Source: Microbacterium oxydans (GTDB lineage: Bacteria; Actinomycetota; Actinomycetes; Actinomycetales; Microbacteriaceae). From it: a DNA stretch of 64,000 nucleotides. The first letter of the stretch is position 1. The number at the start of each line of letters is the position of its first letter. The stretch is from NCBI RefSeq assembly GCF_900095745.1, contig NZ_FMIR01000013.1, forward strand, positions 62,001 to 126,000. Direction: 5' to 3'. The position numbers were made by a program, and so were the translations under genes. This document shows, in pieces, positions 25,864 to 34,357 of the stretch. The notes beneath the pieces were generated by a model. The model was not told where the DNA came from. It saw nothing but the letters and a program-made list of their open reading frames with translations, and ran no database searches.

Positions 25864-26715
25864 ATGGCATCACGCACCGTCCTCCCCCTCCGCGACCGAG
25901 TGGGCTCCCTCACCAGCGGCGCTCTCGCGTGGCTGTACGCAGCTGCCCTGCTCATCCCCTTCTACTACTTCATCTCGTCGTCGTTCAAGTCGAACGAGGA
26001 GATCTTCGAGTCCCCCCTCGCCCTTCCCACGACCTGGGACTTCTCGAACTTCACCACCGCGTTCCGTCAGGCGGATCTGGGTCTGGCGATCGCGAACTCC
26101 GCCCTCACGACGGTCGGCGCATTGGCGCTCACCCTGGTGCTGGCGCTGCCTGCGTCGTTCGCGCTCGCCCGTGCGAAGGGTCGCCTGGGCAGGATCATCG
26201 AGACGACCTTCAGCCTCGGCTTCCTGATCCCCTCCTTCGCCGCCCTCTTCCCGACCTTCCTCCTGGCGGCGTCGGTCGGCCTGTTCCACACGCGCACTTT
26301 CGTCGTGCTGCTCCTTCCCGCCACCGCCCTCCCCCTCTCGATCGTGATCCTCACGGCGTTCATGCGCACGATTCCGCGCGAGCTGGAAGAGGCGGCGTCG
26401 ATGGACGGGGCGACGACGCTGCAGGTGCTGCGGCAGGTGTACCTGCCGATCTGCATCCCCGGCATCGCGACCGTGCTGCTGCTGAACTTCCTGTCCTTCT
26501 GGAACGCCTACCTCTATCCGCTCATCCTCATCGGTCCCGACACCGCTCAGCGCACCATCCAGGTCGCTCTGCCCACGCTCAAGGTCGACGCCGGCACCGA
26601 CTACGGCGTGCTCATGGCCGGCACGCTCCTGACACTGCTGCCGGTGTACCTCGTGTACACGGTGCTGCAGCGGCAGATGCAGCGGGCACTCGTCTCGGGG
26701 GCGATCAAGGGATGA
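25864..26715 (+). CDS. Sugar ABC transporter permease (MalG/UgpE type)
   Basis: A 283-residue permease with six transmembrane segments and the EAA loop ELEEAASMDGATTLQVL. The MalG-type segment SSFKSNEEIFESPLALP is at about residues 40-56. It is the partner of the permease 20 bases upstream. The ATG at 25864 has AAGGA before it. Its stop overlaps the ATG of the GH3 gene by four bases (ATGA), so import and intracellular cleavage of the sugar are translationally linked. Confidence 0.93.
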   Translation: MASRTVLPLRDRVGSLTSGALAWLYAAALLIPFYYFISSSFKSNEEIFESPLALPTTWDFSNFTTAFRQADLGLAIANSALTTVGALALTLVLALPASFALARAKGRLGRIIETTFSLGFLIPSFAALFPTFLLAASVGLFHTRTFVVLLLPATALPLSIVILTAFMRTIPRELEEAASMDGATTLQVLRQVYLPICIPGIATVLLLNFLSFWNAYLYPLILIGPDTAQRTIQVALPTLKVDAGTDYGVLMAGTLLTLLPVYLVYTVLQRQMQRALVSGAIKG

Positions 26716-28985
26716 CCCCGTCGTCGGCGACCCTCCCGCTCCGCGAACGGGTCGGCCAGATCAACCAGCGCCTGAAGGGGTGGGAGGCCGTCCGCTGGGT
26801 CGACGGCGCTCCCCGGATCACCGATGTCCTGCGGCGCGCGGTCGACCGCTGGGGCGGCATCGGCGCCCTCTACGGCGTGCTCCGCGCCGACCCCTGGTCG
26901 CAGGTGCGCTGGAGCAACGGGATCCCACCCGCGCGCAGCGCGGAGACCTATGAGCTCGTGCAGGATTTCGTGCGCACTCGGGGCGCCGGGCTGCCGACGC
27001 TCTTCGTGGAGGAGGTGCCGCACGGACTCATGGCGCTCGGCGGCACCACCGTGCCGGTGAACCTGGCGCTGGGCGCAGGCATGGACCCCGAGCTCACCGC
27101 GCAGCTCGCGGCGCACATCGCCGCCGAGACCCGGGCCCGCGGCGCTCACGTGGCTCTGGTATCGGGACTCGACATCCTGCGGGACCCTCGATGGGGGCGG
27201 GCGGAGGAGTGCTTCAGCGAGGACCCCGCCCTGGCAGCCGCACTCATGGAGGCAACGGTGCGAGGTATGCAGGGCTCCCGATCGGACGGCCGGATCGACG
27301 GCGACCACATCGCCGTCGTGGCCAAGCACCTCGCCGCCCAGGGCGCGGGGATCGGCGGCAGGAACGGATCGGGGGCGCCGATCGGTCGGCGGGAACTGGG
27401 CGAGATCCACCTGCGCCCCGCCTACGCCGCCGCTCGAGCAGGTGTCGCCGGATTCATGGCGGCATACAACGACATCGACGGCGTCGCCTGCACCGCGAAC
27501 AGAGACCTGCTCACCGGCACGCTGCGCGACGACTGGAACTGGACGGGCATCGTCATGGCCGACGGCACCGCTGTCGATCGGCTGCGCGACAGCACACCGG
27601 ATCCGGCCACCGCCGCCGCGCTCGCCATCCATGCGGGTGTCGACCTGAGCCTGTGGGACGAGGCCTTCACCCACGTGGAGGAGGCGGTCCAGCGCGGGAT
27701 CCTCGATGAGGCCGACGTGACGCGTGCCGCCGATCGGGTGCTCGCCCTCAAGGAGCGCGTGGGACTGCTCGACGGGTCGATATCGAGGGACCACGCAGCG
27801 GAGCCGGACGCCGCGACCACCCGTGAGTTCATCGCGCTCGTCTCTCGCGCGGCGGCCCAGGCCTGCGTGCTGGTGCACGACGACGACGCACTCCCCCTCC
27901 CGGCCTCGGCCGTCGTCGCGGTGATCGGCCCCAACGCCGATGACCTCGAAGCACAGTTGGGCGACTACACCCCTCCGCGCCCGCAGGACGATCCGGGTGT
28001 CTCCACGGTCCGCTCCGCTCTCGAGGCGCGTCACGGTGTCGGCAACGTGAGGTACGCGCAGGGGTCGGGCCATCGCACAGCGCTCTCCGACGAGGCGACC
28101 GCCGCCGTCGACGACGCTCTCGCCGGCGCGACGGCCGCTGTCGTCGTGCTGGGAGGAACGAGCAGGCGCAGCTACGAGGACGAATTCGCGGACAACGGCG
28201 CTGTCGACGGACCGGCGCCGGACACCACGAACGGCGAGGGCGTCGATCTCTCCCGCCTGGCCCTGCCCGCCGAGCAGCTCGCCCTGCTCCGCGCCGCCCG
28301 CGCCGCCGTTCCGCTGGTGATCGCGGTGCTGATCGACGGTCGCCCTCGACCGCTCGACGAGCTGATCCCGTTCTGCGACGCCCTGATCGTGTCTCCGTTC
28401 CCCGGGCCCGCCGGCGGGGCGGCCATCGTCGACGTGATCGCCGGCGGCCGCGGTGGCGGACTCCTGCCGGCCACGCACCCGCGCGCGGACGGTGTCCTCC
28501 CCGTCGCCCACGACGAGCGGATGGAGACGGCGCGCGGGTACGTCGACGCCCGCATCCCCGTCGGTCAGCTCTTCGGTGCCGGAGCGCCGGCCGGGATCAC
28601 GGTGACCCTGCGCCCCGCCGACCCCGGGATCGCGACCGACGCGCTGAACGACGGCGACACGGTCACCCTCCACGCCGACATCGTCAACTCCTCCGACTCA
28701 GCCGTCTCGCTCGCCGTGCCGCTGTACGGCAGACGACACGAGCGCGGACTGCGGCCGCGCCGACGCACGCTGCTCAGCGTCCGCCGCGTGCGCGTCGAGG
28801 CGCGGTCCGGCGCGGTGCTGCCCTTCGTCCTCGGCACGGATGAACTGGGGTCCTGGGCGGCAGGCCGCCCGGAGGCAGCGCCCGCGGAGGTGCTCGCCTG
28901 GACGGCATCCACTCACGATCCCCCCGCCGACGCGGTCGCCGTGCGGATCACCGATGGGAAGGGACGCACCGGATGGGAGAGCTGA
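26712..28985 (+). CDS. Glycoside hydrolase family 3 enzyme
   Basis: A 757-residue GH3 enzyme of the two-domain beta-glucosidase type: an N-terminal barrel (about 1-340), an alpha/beta sandwich (about 370-600) and a C-terminal fibronectin-like domain. The nucleophile is Asp284 in GIVMADGTAVDRL. KHLAAQGAGIGGRNGS, FMAAYNDIDG and the RGAHVALVSGLDILRDPRWG block also fit. There is no signal peptide, so it acts on imported sugar. It removes a terminal beta-linked sugar; glucose, xylose or GlcNAc cannot be told apart by reading. The ATG overlaps the stop of the permease gene by four bases, and its own 3' end overlaps GH125 by 13 bases. Confidence 0.92.
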   Translation: MTPSSATLPLRERVGQINQRLKGWEAVRWVDGAPRITDVLRRAVDRWGGIGALYGVLRADPWSQVRWSNGIPPARSAETYELVQDFVRTRGAGLPTLFVEEVPHGLMALGGTTVPVNLALGAGMDPELTAQLAAHIAAETRARGAHVALVSGLDILRDPRWGRAEECFSEDPALAAALMEATVRGMQGSRSDGRIDGDHIAVVAKHLAAQGAGIGGRNGSGAPIGRRELGEIHLRPAYAAARAGVAGFMAAYNDIDGVACTANRDLLTGTLRDDWNWTGIVMADGTAVDRLRDSTPDPATAAALAIHAGVDLSLWDEAFTHVEEAVQRGILDEADVTRAADRVLALKERVGLLDGSISRDHAAEPDAATTREFIALVSRAAAQACVLVHDDDALPLPASAVVAVIGPNADDLEAQLGDYTPPRPQDDPGVSTVRSALEARHGVGNVRYAQGSGHRTALSDEATAAVDDALAGATAAVVVLGGTSRRSYEDEFADNGAVDGPAPDTTNGEGVDLSRLALPAEQLALLRAARAAVPLVIAVLIDGRPRPLDELIPFCDALIVSPFPGPAGGAAIVDVIAGGRGGGLLPATHPRADGVLPVAHDERMETARGYVDARIPVGQLFGAGAPAGITVTLRPADPGIATDALNDGDTVTLHADIVNSSDSAVSLAVPLYGRRHERGLRPRRRTLLSVRRVRVEARSGAVLPFVLGTDELGSWAAGRPEAAPAEVLAWTASTHDPPADAVAVRITDGKGRTGWES

Positions 28986-30298
28986 CCGCGTTCACGCCGG
29001 ATGCTCACACGCGCGGGCTGCTCCGCCACGCGGCCGACGAAGTCCGGGAGCTGTGCGGGACGCGCATCGGCGACCTGGTCGAAGCCGCGCTGCTGCGCAC
29101 CCTCACCGACACCGTGGGCATCGACCCGACCGGGAGGGTGTTCGTGATCACCGGCGACATCCCGGCGATGTGGCTGCGTGATTCGACGACCCAGCTCACG
29201 CCGTACCTGCGATTCGTCGACCGCGCCCCGCAGCTGGCCGACCTGGTGGAGCGTGTGGTCCGTCGGCAGATGACGTTCATCGCGCACGACTCCTACGCGA
29301 ACGCCTTCAACGACGGACCGACCGGCGCACACTACGACCCGGACGACGTCTGCGACGATCCCGCCGTCTGGGAGCAGAAGTACGAGGTCGACAGCCTCTG
29401 CTATCCGGTCACGCTGGCGCACGCGCTCTGGCGCCGCACCGGGCGCAGCGCGTTCCTCGTCGAGGACGGAACCCCCGACGTGCTGCGTTCGATCGTGACG
29501 CAACTGCGCGAGGAACAGCACCACGACCGCTCTCCGTACCGGTTCGAACGGCCGGGCGCGATCCCCACCGAGACGCTGGCCCGAGGGGGACGCGGGTCGG
29601 CTGTCGCCGACACGGGCATGACCTGGAGCGCTTTCCGCCCCTCGGACGATGCCTGCACCTACGGCTACAACATCCCCGCGAACCTCTTCGCCTCCCAGGC
29701 GCTTCGCAACATCGCGGAAATCGCCGACGAGGTCCTCGCCGACGCCGCGCTGGCCGCCGATGCCCGACGACTCTCCGGCGAGCTGCGGGCCGGCGTGCAC
29801 GCGCACGGGGTGGTCGCGTCCGCCGACGGGCGCGCGATCTACGCCTACGAGGTCGATGGATTCGGCGGTGCGCTCATCATGGACGACGCCAACACTCCTT
29901 CGCTGTTGTCCCTGCCCCTCATCGCGCCGGATGTGCTCGATCGCGACATCTGGGCGGCCACACGCGATGTGATCCTCAGCCCCGCGAACCCGTACTGGTT
30001 CTCCGGGACCGCGCTGACCGGTATCGGGAGTCCGCATACGCGGGATCGCCGGGTCTGGCCGATCGCGCTCGTCGTCGAAGGGCTCGTCGGCTCCCCCGAA
30101 GACCGTGCGCGCGCTCTCGCGGTGATCGCCGCCACGGATGCCGGCACGGGACACATCCACGAGAGCATCGACATCGACGACCCGGCTGTCTTCTCCCGCG
30201 CCTGGTTCTCGTGGGCGGAATCGATGTTCTGCGAGCTCGCTCTCGCCGTCGTCGACGATGCCCGAGACGGTCCCGATCGGATGCCGGAATCTCGGTGA
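28973..30298 (+). CDS. GH125 exo-alpha-1,6-mannosidase
   Basis: A 441-residue member of glycoside hydrolase family 125 (formerly DUF1237), metal-independent exo-alpha-1,6-mannosidases. The diagnostic block GDIPAMWLRDS is at residues 61-71 and is followed by QLTPYLRF. EQKYEVDSLCYPV, TGMTWSAFRPSDD and NPYWFSGTAL are further family blocks. There is no signal peptide. It should remove alpha-1,6-linked mannose from an imported oligosaccharide in the cytosol. The ATG at 28973 lies inside the end of the GH3 gene, with GGAAGGGA upstream. Together with GH5 and GH3 it suggests use of yeast mannan or high-mannose N-glycan fragments. A possible SOS box overlaps its stop codon and belongs to the next gene. 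Confidence 0.92.
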   Translation: MGELTAFTPDAHTRGLLRHAADEVRELCGTRIGDLVEAALLRTLTDTVGIDPTGRVFVITGDIPAMWLRDSTTQLTPYLRFVDRAPQLADLVERVVRRQMTFIAHDSYANAFNDGPTGAHYDPDDVCDDPAVWEQKYEVDSLCYPVTLAHALWRRTGRSAFLVEDGTPDVLRSIVTQLREEQHHDRSPYRFERPGAIPTETLARGGRGSAVADTGMTWSAFRPSDDACTYGYNIPANLFASQALRNIAEIADEVLADAALAADARRLSGELRAGVHAHGVVASADGRAIYAYEVDGFGGALIMDDANTPSLLSLPLIAPDVLDRDIWAATRDVILSPANPYWFSGTALTGIGSPHTRDRRVWPIALVVEGLVGSPEDRARALAVIAATDAGTGHIHESIDIDDPAVFSRAWFSWAESMFCELALAVVDDARDGPDRMPESR

Positions 30299-30310
30299 AC
30301 ATAGTTTCGA
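30295..30310. promoter_or_regulatory. Possible LexA (SOS) box before the DUF222-HNH gene
   Basis: The sequence GTGAACATAGTTTCGA (30295-30310) matches 9 of the 12 fixed positions of the actinobacterial SOS box TCGAAC-N4-GTTCGA. It overlaps the GH125 stop codon and a possible -10 box, TAGTTT (30302-30307), of the HNH gene. LexA boxes before DUF222-HNH genes are common in related genomes. Confidence 0.4.
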
Positions 30311-30339
30311 ATGTCGGTGGTTCGTGATGGACTGAAGTC

Positions 30340-31710
30340 ATGACAGCACTGCTCCACGCGACCGACTCCCAGATGGCGATGCTCGCCGATCTGGTGGCGT
30401 CGCTCGAGGCGGCAGAAGCGACGCTGAGCAGCATGCACGCGGCCAGAGACGGCATGCTCGCGATGGCCGGGCGTCTGGCGATCGACATCGCCCGGGAGGC
30501 TGCGCATCCCGATCATGGCGACATGGCGATCCGCACGGTGGCGGCCGAGATCGGCGCCGCGCAGCACCTGAGCGACCGCACGATCGAGCGACGGATGGCA
30601 GAGGCCTCCTGGCTCGTCGAGCGCTTCCCGACGGTGTGGGAGGCGCAGGGCGAGGGGCGCATCAGCGCTGCGCACGCGCGGGTGATCGTCGACGCGGGCG
30701 CCCACCTCGACGATGCCGCCGACCGGCGGGCCTACGCCGGCGAAGCGGTGGCGATCGCCGAGACCGAGTCCCCGAACCGGCTACGGCGGCTCGCGCGGCG
30801 CCTGGCCGAACGGTTCCAGGAGCGCACGGTCACCGAACGGCACCGCGAGGCCCGCAAGGGCCGCCGCGTGTGGGCGAGAGATCTCGACGACGGGATGGCC
30901 GAGCTCGGCACCCGCGGCCCGGCCGCGCTCATCCACGGCATGTTCGACCGGCTCTCGCAGATGGCGCACGCGGTGAAGAAAGACAATGCCCGCGCGGCGA
31001 GAGATGCCGACTCCGATGGCCCTCCGGCAGACGAGCGCACGATCGATCAGTTGCGCGCCGACCTGCTCGCCGACCTCCTGCTCACGGGAACCCCGGCAGG
31101 ACACGACACGACCGACGGGCTGCTCGGCGAGATCCGCGCCCGCGTCGAGGTCTCCGTGCCGGTGATGTCTCTGATGGACGATGACCGGAAGGCTCCGGAT
31201 GCCGCCGCTTTCGTGCGCACGCCCGGCGATTCCGGATGCGGGCGCTCCGGTGACTCCGTGCCGCCAGCCCTGCTCGACGGCACGATGCCGATCGACATCA
31301 CGACCGCCCGCAGGCTTGCCGGCTCGGCCGTGGGCTGGGATCGTGTGCTGACGCATCCGATCTCCGGCGCGCTGCTCGCCGTCGACCGCTACCGGCCGAG
31401 CGAGCAGTTGCGGCGACATCTGCGCGCGCGGGATCAGCGGTGCCGGTTCCCCGGGTGCGGGATCGGGGCGCGGAAGTGCGATCTCGACCACAATCACGCG
31501 GCTTCGACCGGGGGCGCGACCACGGATGTGAATCTCGCCGCGTTCTGCCGACGACATCACATGCTCAAGCACCACTCCCCCTGGCAGGTCGAACAGCGTG
31601 CGGGTGGCGTGCTGGAGTGGACGAGCCCGACCGGACGCACGTACATCGATCGGCCGCCGCCCCAGAACACGGTGAGGTTCACCGAGTCAACAGTGCCCGC
31701 TCCGTTCTGA
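30340..31710 (+). CDS. DUF222 domain HNH endonuclease
   Basis: A 456-residue protein of the DUF222-HNH group that is present in many copies in Microbacteriaceae and mycobacteria. The helical DUF222 domain spans about residues 10-330. The C-terminal HNH nuclease shows CRFPGCGIG, DLDHNHAASTGGATT and FCRRHHMLKHHSPW, with zinc-binding Cys and His and the catalytic His of DHxH. The function is unknown; links to DNA repair, recombination or mobile DNA have been proposed. A weak SOS box lies 30 bases upstream, which would make it damage-inducible. It is a lone gene between a sugar operon and a convergent transporter operon. No intron, intein or transposon ends are seen beside it. Confidence 0.9.
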   Translation: MTALLHATDSQMAMLADLVASLEAAEATLSSMHAARDGMLAMAGRLAIDIAREAAHPDHGDMAIRTVAAEIGAAQHLSDRTIERRMAEASWLVERFPTVWEAQGEGRISAAHARVIVDAGAHLDDAADRRAYAGEAVAIAETESPNRLRRLARRLAERFQERTVTERHREARKGRRVWARDLDDGMAELGTRGPAALIHGMFDRLSQMAHAVKKDNARAARDADSDGPPADERTIDQLRADLLADLLLTGTPAGHDTTDGLLGEIRARVEVSVPVMSLMDDDRKAPDAAAFVRTPGDSGCGRSGDSVPPALLDGTMPIDITTARRLAGSAVGWDRVLTHPISGALLAVDRYRPSEQLRRHLRARDQRCRFPGCGIGARKCDLDHNHAASTGGATTDVNLAAFCRRHHMLKHHSPWQVEQRAGGVLEWTSPTGRTYIDRPPPQNTVRFTESTVPAPF

Positions 31711-31716
31711 ACGGTG

Positions 31717-31755
31717 GCGACCGGTAGCAGGAAACGGCGACCGGAAGCGGGACAC
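31717..31755. repeat. Degenerate 20-base tandem repeat after the HNH gene
   Basis: GCGACCGGTAGCAGGAAAC (31717-31735) is followed at 20-base spacing by GCGACCGGAAGCGGGACAC (31737-31755), 15 of 19 positions equal. A third partial copy, GCGAACGGG, begins at 31757. It lies just after the HNH stop codon and before the terminator hairpin. The role is unknown. Confidence 0.45.
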
Positions 31756-31761
31756 AGCGAA

Positions 31762-31795
31762 CGGGCCGCCCGAACCCGAAGGTCCGGACGGCCCG
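31762..31795. terminator. Two-way terminator hairpin between the HNH and chvE genes
   Basis: CGGGCCG (31762-31768) pairs with CGGCCCG (31789-31795), and inside it CCGAACC (31770-31776) pairs with GGTCCGG (31781-31787) with one mismatch, around a CGAA tetraloop. The long GC-rich stem lies between two convergent genes, 15 bases beyond the chvE stop, and lacks a T-run, as is usual in actinobacteria. Confidence 0.75.
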
Positions 31796-31809
31796 AGGAT
31801 GCTGCGGGA

Positions 31810-32928
31810 TTACTGGTACGACTTCACGATCTCGAGGAGGCTCGGGACGTTGGCGTACGCCTCGGCCGCGTTCTCCTTCGTGACGATGACCGGAGGCAGC
31901 AGGAACGCGGGAACGACCTTCGCACCGTTGTCGTACTGCTCGGTGTCGTTCACGTCGACCTCTTCGCCCTTCTGGAGCTGGCCGACCATCTTGATCGACT
32001 GCTCGACGAGGAGCGTGGTGTCCTTGTTGATCGTGGAGTACTGGATGCCCTCCATGATCGACTTCACCGACTCGACCTCGGAGTCCTGGCCGGTGACGAC
32101 CGGGACATCCTTGCCCGCACCCTGCACCGAGGTGATGATGGCGCGAGCGAGCGTGTCGTTCGGGGACAGGACGCCGTCGAGCGTCTCAGAGCTGTAGGTC
32201 GACGTGAGGATCGAGTCCATACGGCGCTGCGCGTTCTCGGCCTTCCAGCCCTCGGTCGCCGTCTGGGCGATCTCGGTCTGACCCGAGACGACCTTCAGCG
32301 TGCCGTCGTCGATCTTCGGCTGGAGGACCTCCATGGCGCCGTTGAAGAACACCGCGGAGTTCGCGTCATCCGGCGAGCCCGAGAACAGCTCGATGTTGTA
32401 CGGAGCCTCGTGGCCCGCACGCTCGGCGAGACCGTCGAGCAGAGCCTGACCCTGGAGCTTGCCGACCTCGAAGTTGTCGAACGCGACGTAGTAGTCGACG
32501 GCCTCCGTGTTCTCGATCAGACGGTCGTACGCGATGACGGCGACACCGGCGTCGCGGGCGGCCTCGACCTGCGTCGCGAGCTGCTTGCCGTCCTTGGCGC
32601 CGATGATGATGACCTTGGCGCCACCGGTGACCATCGCCTGGATCTGGTTCTGCTGCTCGGCGACCGTGTTGCTGGCCGGCGCGTACTGCACGTCGGCCTT
32701 GAACCCGGCCTTCTCGAGTCCGTCGGTGAACAGCTGACCGGCGAGGACCCAGTTCTCCGAGGTCTTGTCCGGGAGGGCGACACCGATCGTGGCGTCGGCG
32801 GCGAAGCCTGCTGCCGCCTCGTCGCCCCCATCGGCGCCGGTGTCTCCGCCACGCTCCGAGGAGCAGCCGGTGAGGGCGAAAGCGCCCACGGCGACGATCG
32901 CTGTCGCCGTAAGAAGCATCTTCTTCAT
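31810..32928 (-). CDS. chvE: Multiple-monosaccharide-binding lipoprotein (ChvE type)
   Basis: A 372-residue ribose/ChvE-type binding protein. The signal peptide ends in the lipobox LTGC (Cys22), followed by a Gly/Asp-rich linker. IGVALPDKTSENW, GAKVIIIGAKDG, AVIAYDRLI and VVTGQDSEVESVK are ChvE/XylF family blocks. It captures an aldose such as glucose, galactose, arabinose or xylose for the MmsAB transporter. It is the last gene of mmsA-mmsB-chvE and is separated from mmsB by 61 bases with a hairpin, which may raise its level relative to the membrane parts. A strong hairpin follows it. The exact sugar is not clear from the sequence. Confidence 0.93.
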   Translation of the reverse strand: MKKMLLTATAIVAVGAFALTGCSSERGGDTGADGGDEAAAGFAADATIGVALPDKTSENWVLAGQLFTDGLEKAGFKADVQYAPASNTVAEQQNQIQAMVTGGAKVIIIGAKDGKQLATQVEAARDAGVAVIAYDRLIENTEAVDYYVAFDNFEVGKLQGQALLDGLAERAGHEAPYNIELFSGSPDDANSAVFFNGAMEVLQPKIDDGTLKVVSGQTEIAQTATEGWKAENAQRRMDSILTSTYSSETLDGVLSPNDTLARAIITSVQGAGKDVPVVTGQDSEVESVKSIMEGIQYSTINKDTTLLVEQSIKMVGQLQKGEEVDVNDTEQYDNGAKVVPAFLLPPVIVTKENAAEAYANVPSLLEIVKSYQ

Positions 32929-32953
32929 GTGATCTCTTTCTCTGGTGTGTGTA

Positions 32954-32985
32954 GGTCTCGACGCGTGTGCGTGCGCAGTGAGACC
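32954..32985 (-). other. Intra-operon stem-loop between mmsB and chvE
   Basis: GGTCTC (32954-32959) and GAGACC (32980-32985) can pair around a 20-base loop that itself is rich in alternating G, C and T. It lies in the 61-base gap between the permease stop and the chvE start. It may separate or stabilise the two mRNA parts. Confidence 0.35.
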
Positions 32986-32989
32986 CCTA

Positions 32990-34357
32990 CTATCCGCGCG
33001 TCTCGTCGACGGCGGGGGCTTCGTACTTCTGACTGGTGGGGTAGTTCGCCTTCGGGTCGAAGGTGTCGGTCATCGGGTCTTCCTTGCGGCCGAAGCGACG
33101 CGTGAGGAAGCCGGTGATCGACGGGCGGCCCTGCTGCTTGTTCCAGACGTCGACACCGACGGCGAACAGGAGCACGAGGCCCTTGATCATCGAGACCACG
33201 TCGGCACCGGCGCCCAGCAGCGCGAGACCGTTGTTCAGGAACGCCATCACGAGACCACCGATGATCGAGCCGATCACGGTTCCGATACCGCCCGAGACGG
33301 CCGCGCCACCGATGAAGACCGACGCGATCGCATCCAGCTCCCAGCCGTTGCCGTCCTGCGGCCCCGAGGCCGTGGCCCTGGCGACATAGATCATGCCGGC
33401 CAGCGAGGCGAGCACCGACATGTTCATCATCACGAAGAAGTCGACCCAGCGGTCCTTCACACCCGACAGGCGCGCGGCCTGGCGGTTGCCACCGACCGCG
33501 TAGATGTGGCGACCGAACACGGTGTTGTTCGTGATGAACGAGTAGAGGATGACGAGCGCGAGCAGGATGATGCCCGAGATCGGGAAGCTGGTGCCCTCAC
33601 GGCCGGTGGCGAACAACCAGCCCGCGATGAGGATCACGACCGAGATCAGCACGACCTTGGTGACGCTCACCCACAGCGGCGCCATCTCGGCACCCATCTT
33701 GTGCTGGATGCGACGGGTGCGGATCTCCCAGAAGACGATCCACGCGACGCCGAGCAGCGCGAGCAGCATGGTGAAGACGTTGAACGGCACGGGGATGAAC
33801 GACAGCTCGGGCAGGTAACCGGCGCCGATGACCTTGAAGCCCTGCGGGACCGGGATCGACTGCGAGTCGCCGACCCACTGGTTCGCTCCGCGGAAGAACA
33901 GCATGCCCGCCAGCGTCACGATGAACGCCGGTACCCCGACATACGCCACCCAGAACCCTTGCCAGGCACCCACGAGCACGCCGACGCCGAGGCCGAGGAG
34001 CACACCGAGCGGCCAGGGGAGGTTCCAGTCGGCCATGGCCTTCGCGACCACGATGCCGGTGAACGCGGCGACCGAGCCGACCGACAGGTCGATGTGACCC
34101 ATGATGATCACCATCACCATGCCGATCGCGAGGATCAGGATGTACGAGTACTGGTTGACGACGTTGATCAGGTTGCCGGACGAGAGCGTGAGGCCGGTGC
34201 CCTTGAAGATCCAGGTCAGCACCTGGAAGACGACCAGGATCACGACGAGGCTGCCGAGGATGCCGAACTGGCGGAGCGTCGACTGGCCGCCCCCGAACAT
34301 CTTCGTGATGTCCTTGAAGTGGAAGCCGCGCTTCGTTGCGGTGGTGTCGGTGGTCAT
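32990..34357 (-). CDS. mmsB: Multiple-monosaccharide ABC transporter permease
   Basis: A 455-residue permease of the ribose/xylose (BPD_transp_2) type, with about ten or eleven transmembrane segments. [17 protein letters not shown] and FFRGANQW are family blocks, and the [14 protein letters not shown] loop contacts the ATPase. The cytosolic C-terminal tail of about 50 residues is longer than in ribose permeases. It forms the channel for the sugar bound by ChvE. The ATG overlaps the mmsA stop by four bases. Confidence 0.93.
   Translation of the reverse strand: MTTDTTATKRGFHFKDITKMFGGGQSTLRQFGILGSLVVILVVFQVLTWIFKGTGLTLSSGNLINVVNQYSYILILAIGMVMVIIMGHIDLSVGSVAAFTGIVVAKAMADWNLPWPLGVLLGLGVGVLVGAWQGFWVAYVGVPAFIVTLAGMLFFRGANQWVGDSQSIPVPQGFKVIGAGYLPELSFIPVPFNVFTMLLALLGVAWIVFWEIRTRRIQHKMGAEMAPLWVSVTKVVLISVVILIAGWLFATGREGTSFPISGIILLALVILYSFITNNTVFGRHIYAVGGNRQAARLSGVKDRWVDFFVMMNMSVLASLAGMIYVARATASGPQDGNGWELDAIASVFIGGAAVSGGIGTVIGSIIGGLVMAFLNNGLALLGAGADVVSMIKGLVLLFAVGVDVWNKQQGRPSITGFLTRRFGRKEDPMTDTFDPKANYPTSQKYEAPAVDETRG

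Noticed and set aside
25929..28985. Very long open frame upstream of and through the GH3 gene
   Set aside because: Only the part from 26712 is GH3. Before that the frame is an Arg/His-rich shadow of the permease genes.
30340..31710. Homing endonuclease or transposon
   Set aside because: There are no terminal inverted repeats, target duplications or interrupted host gene; it is an ordinary DUF222-HNH gene.
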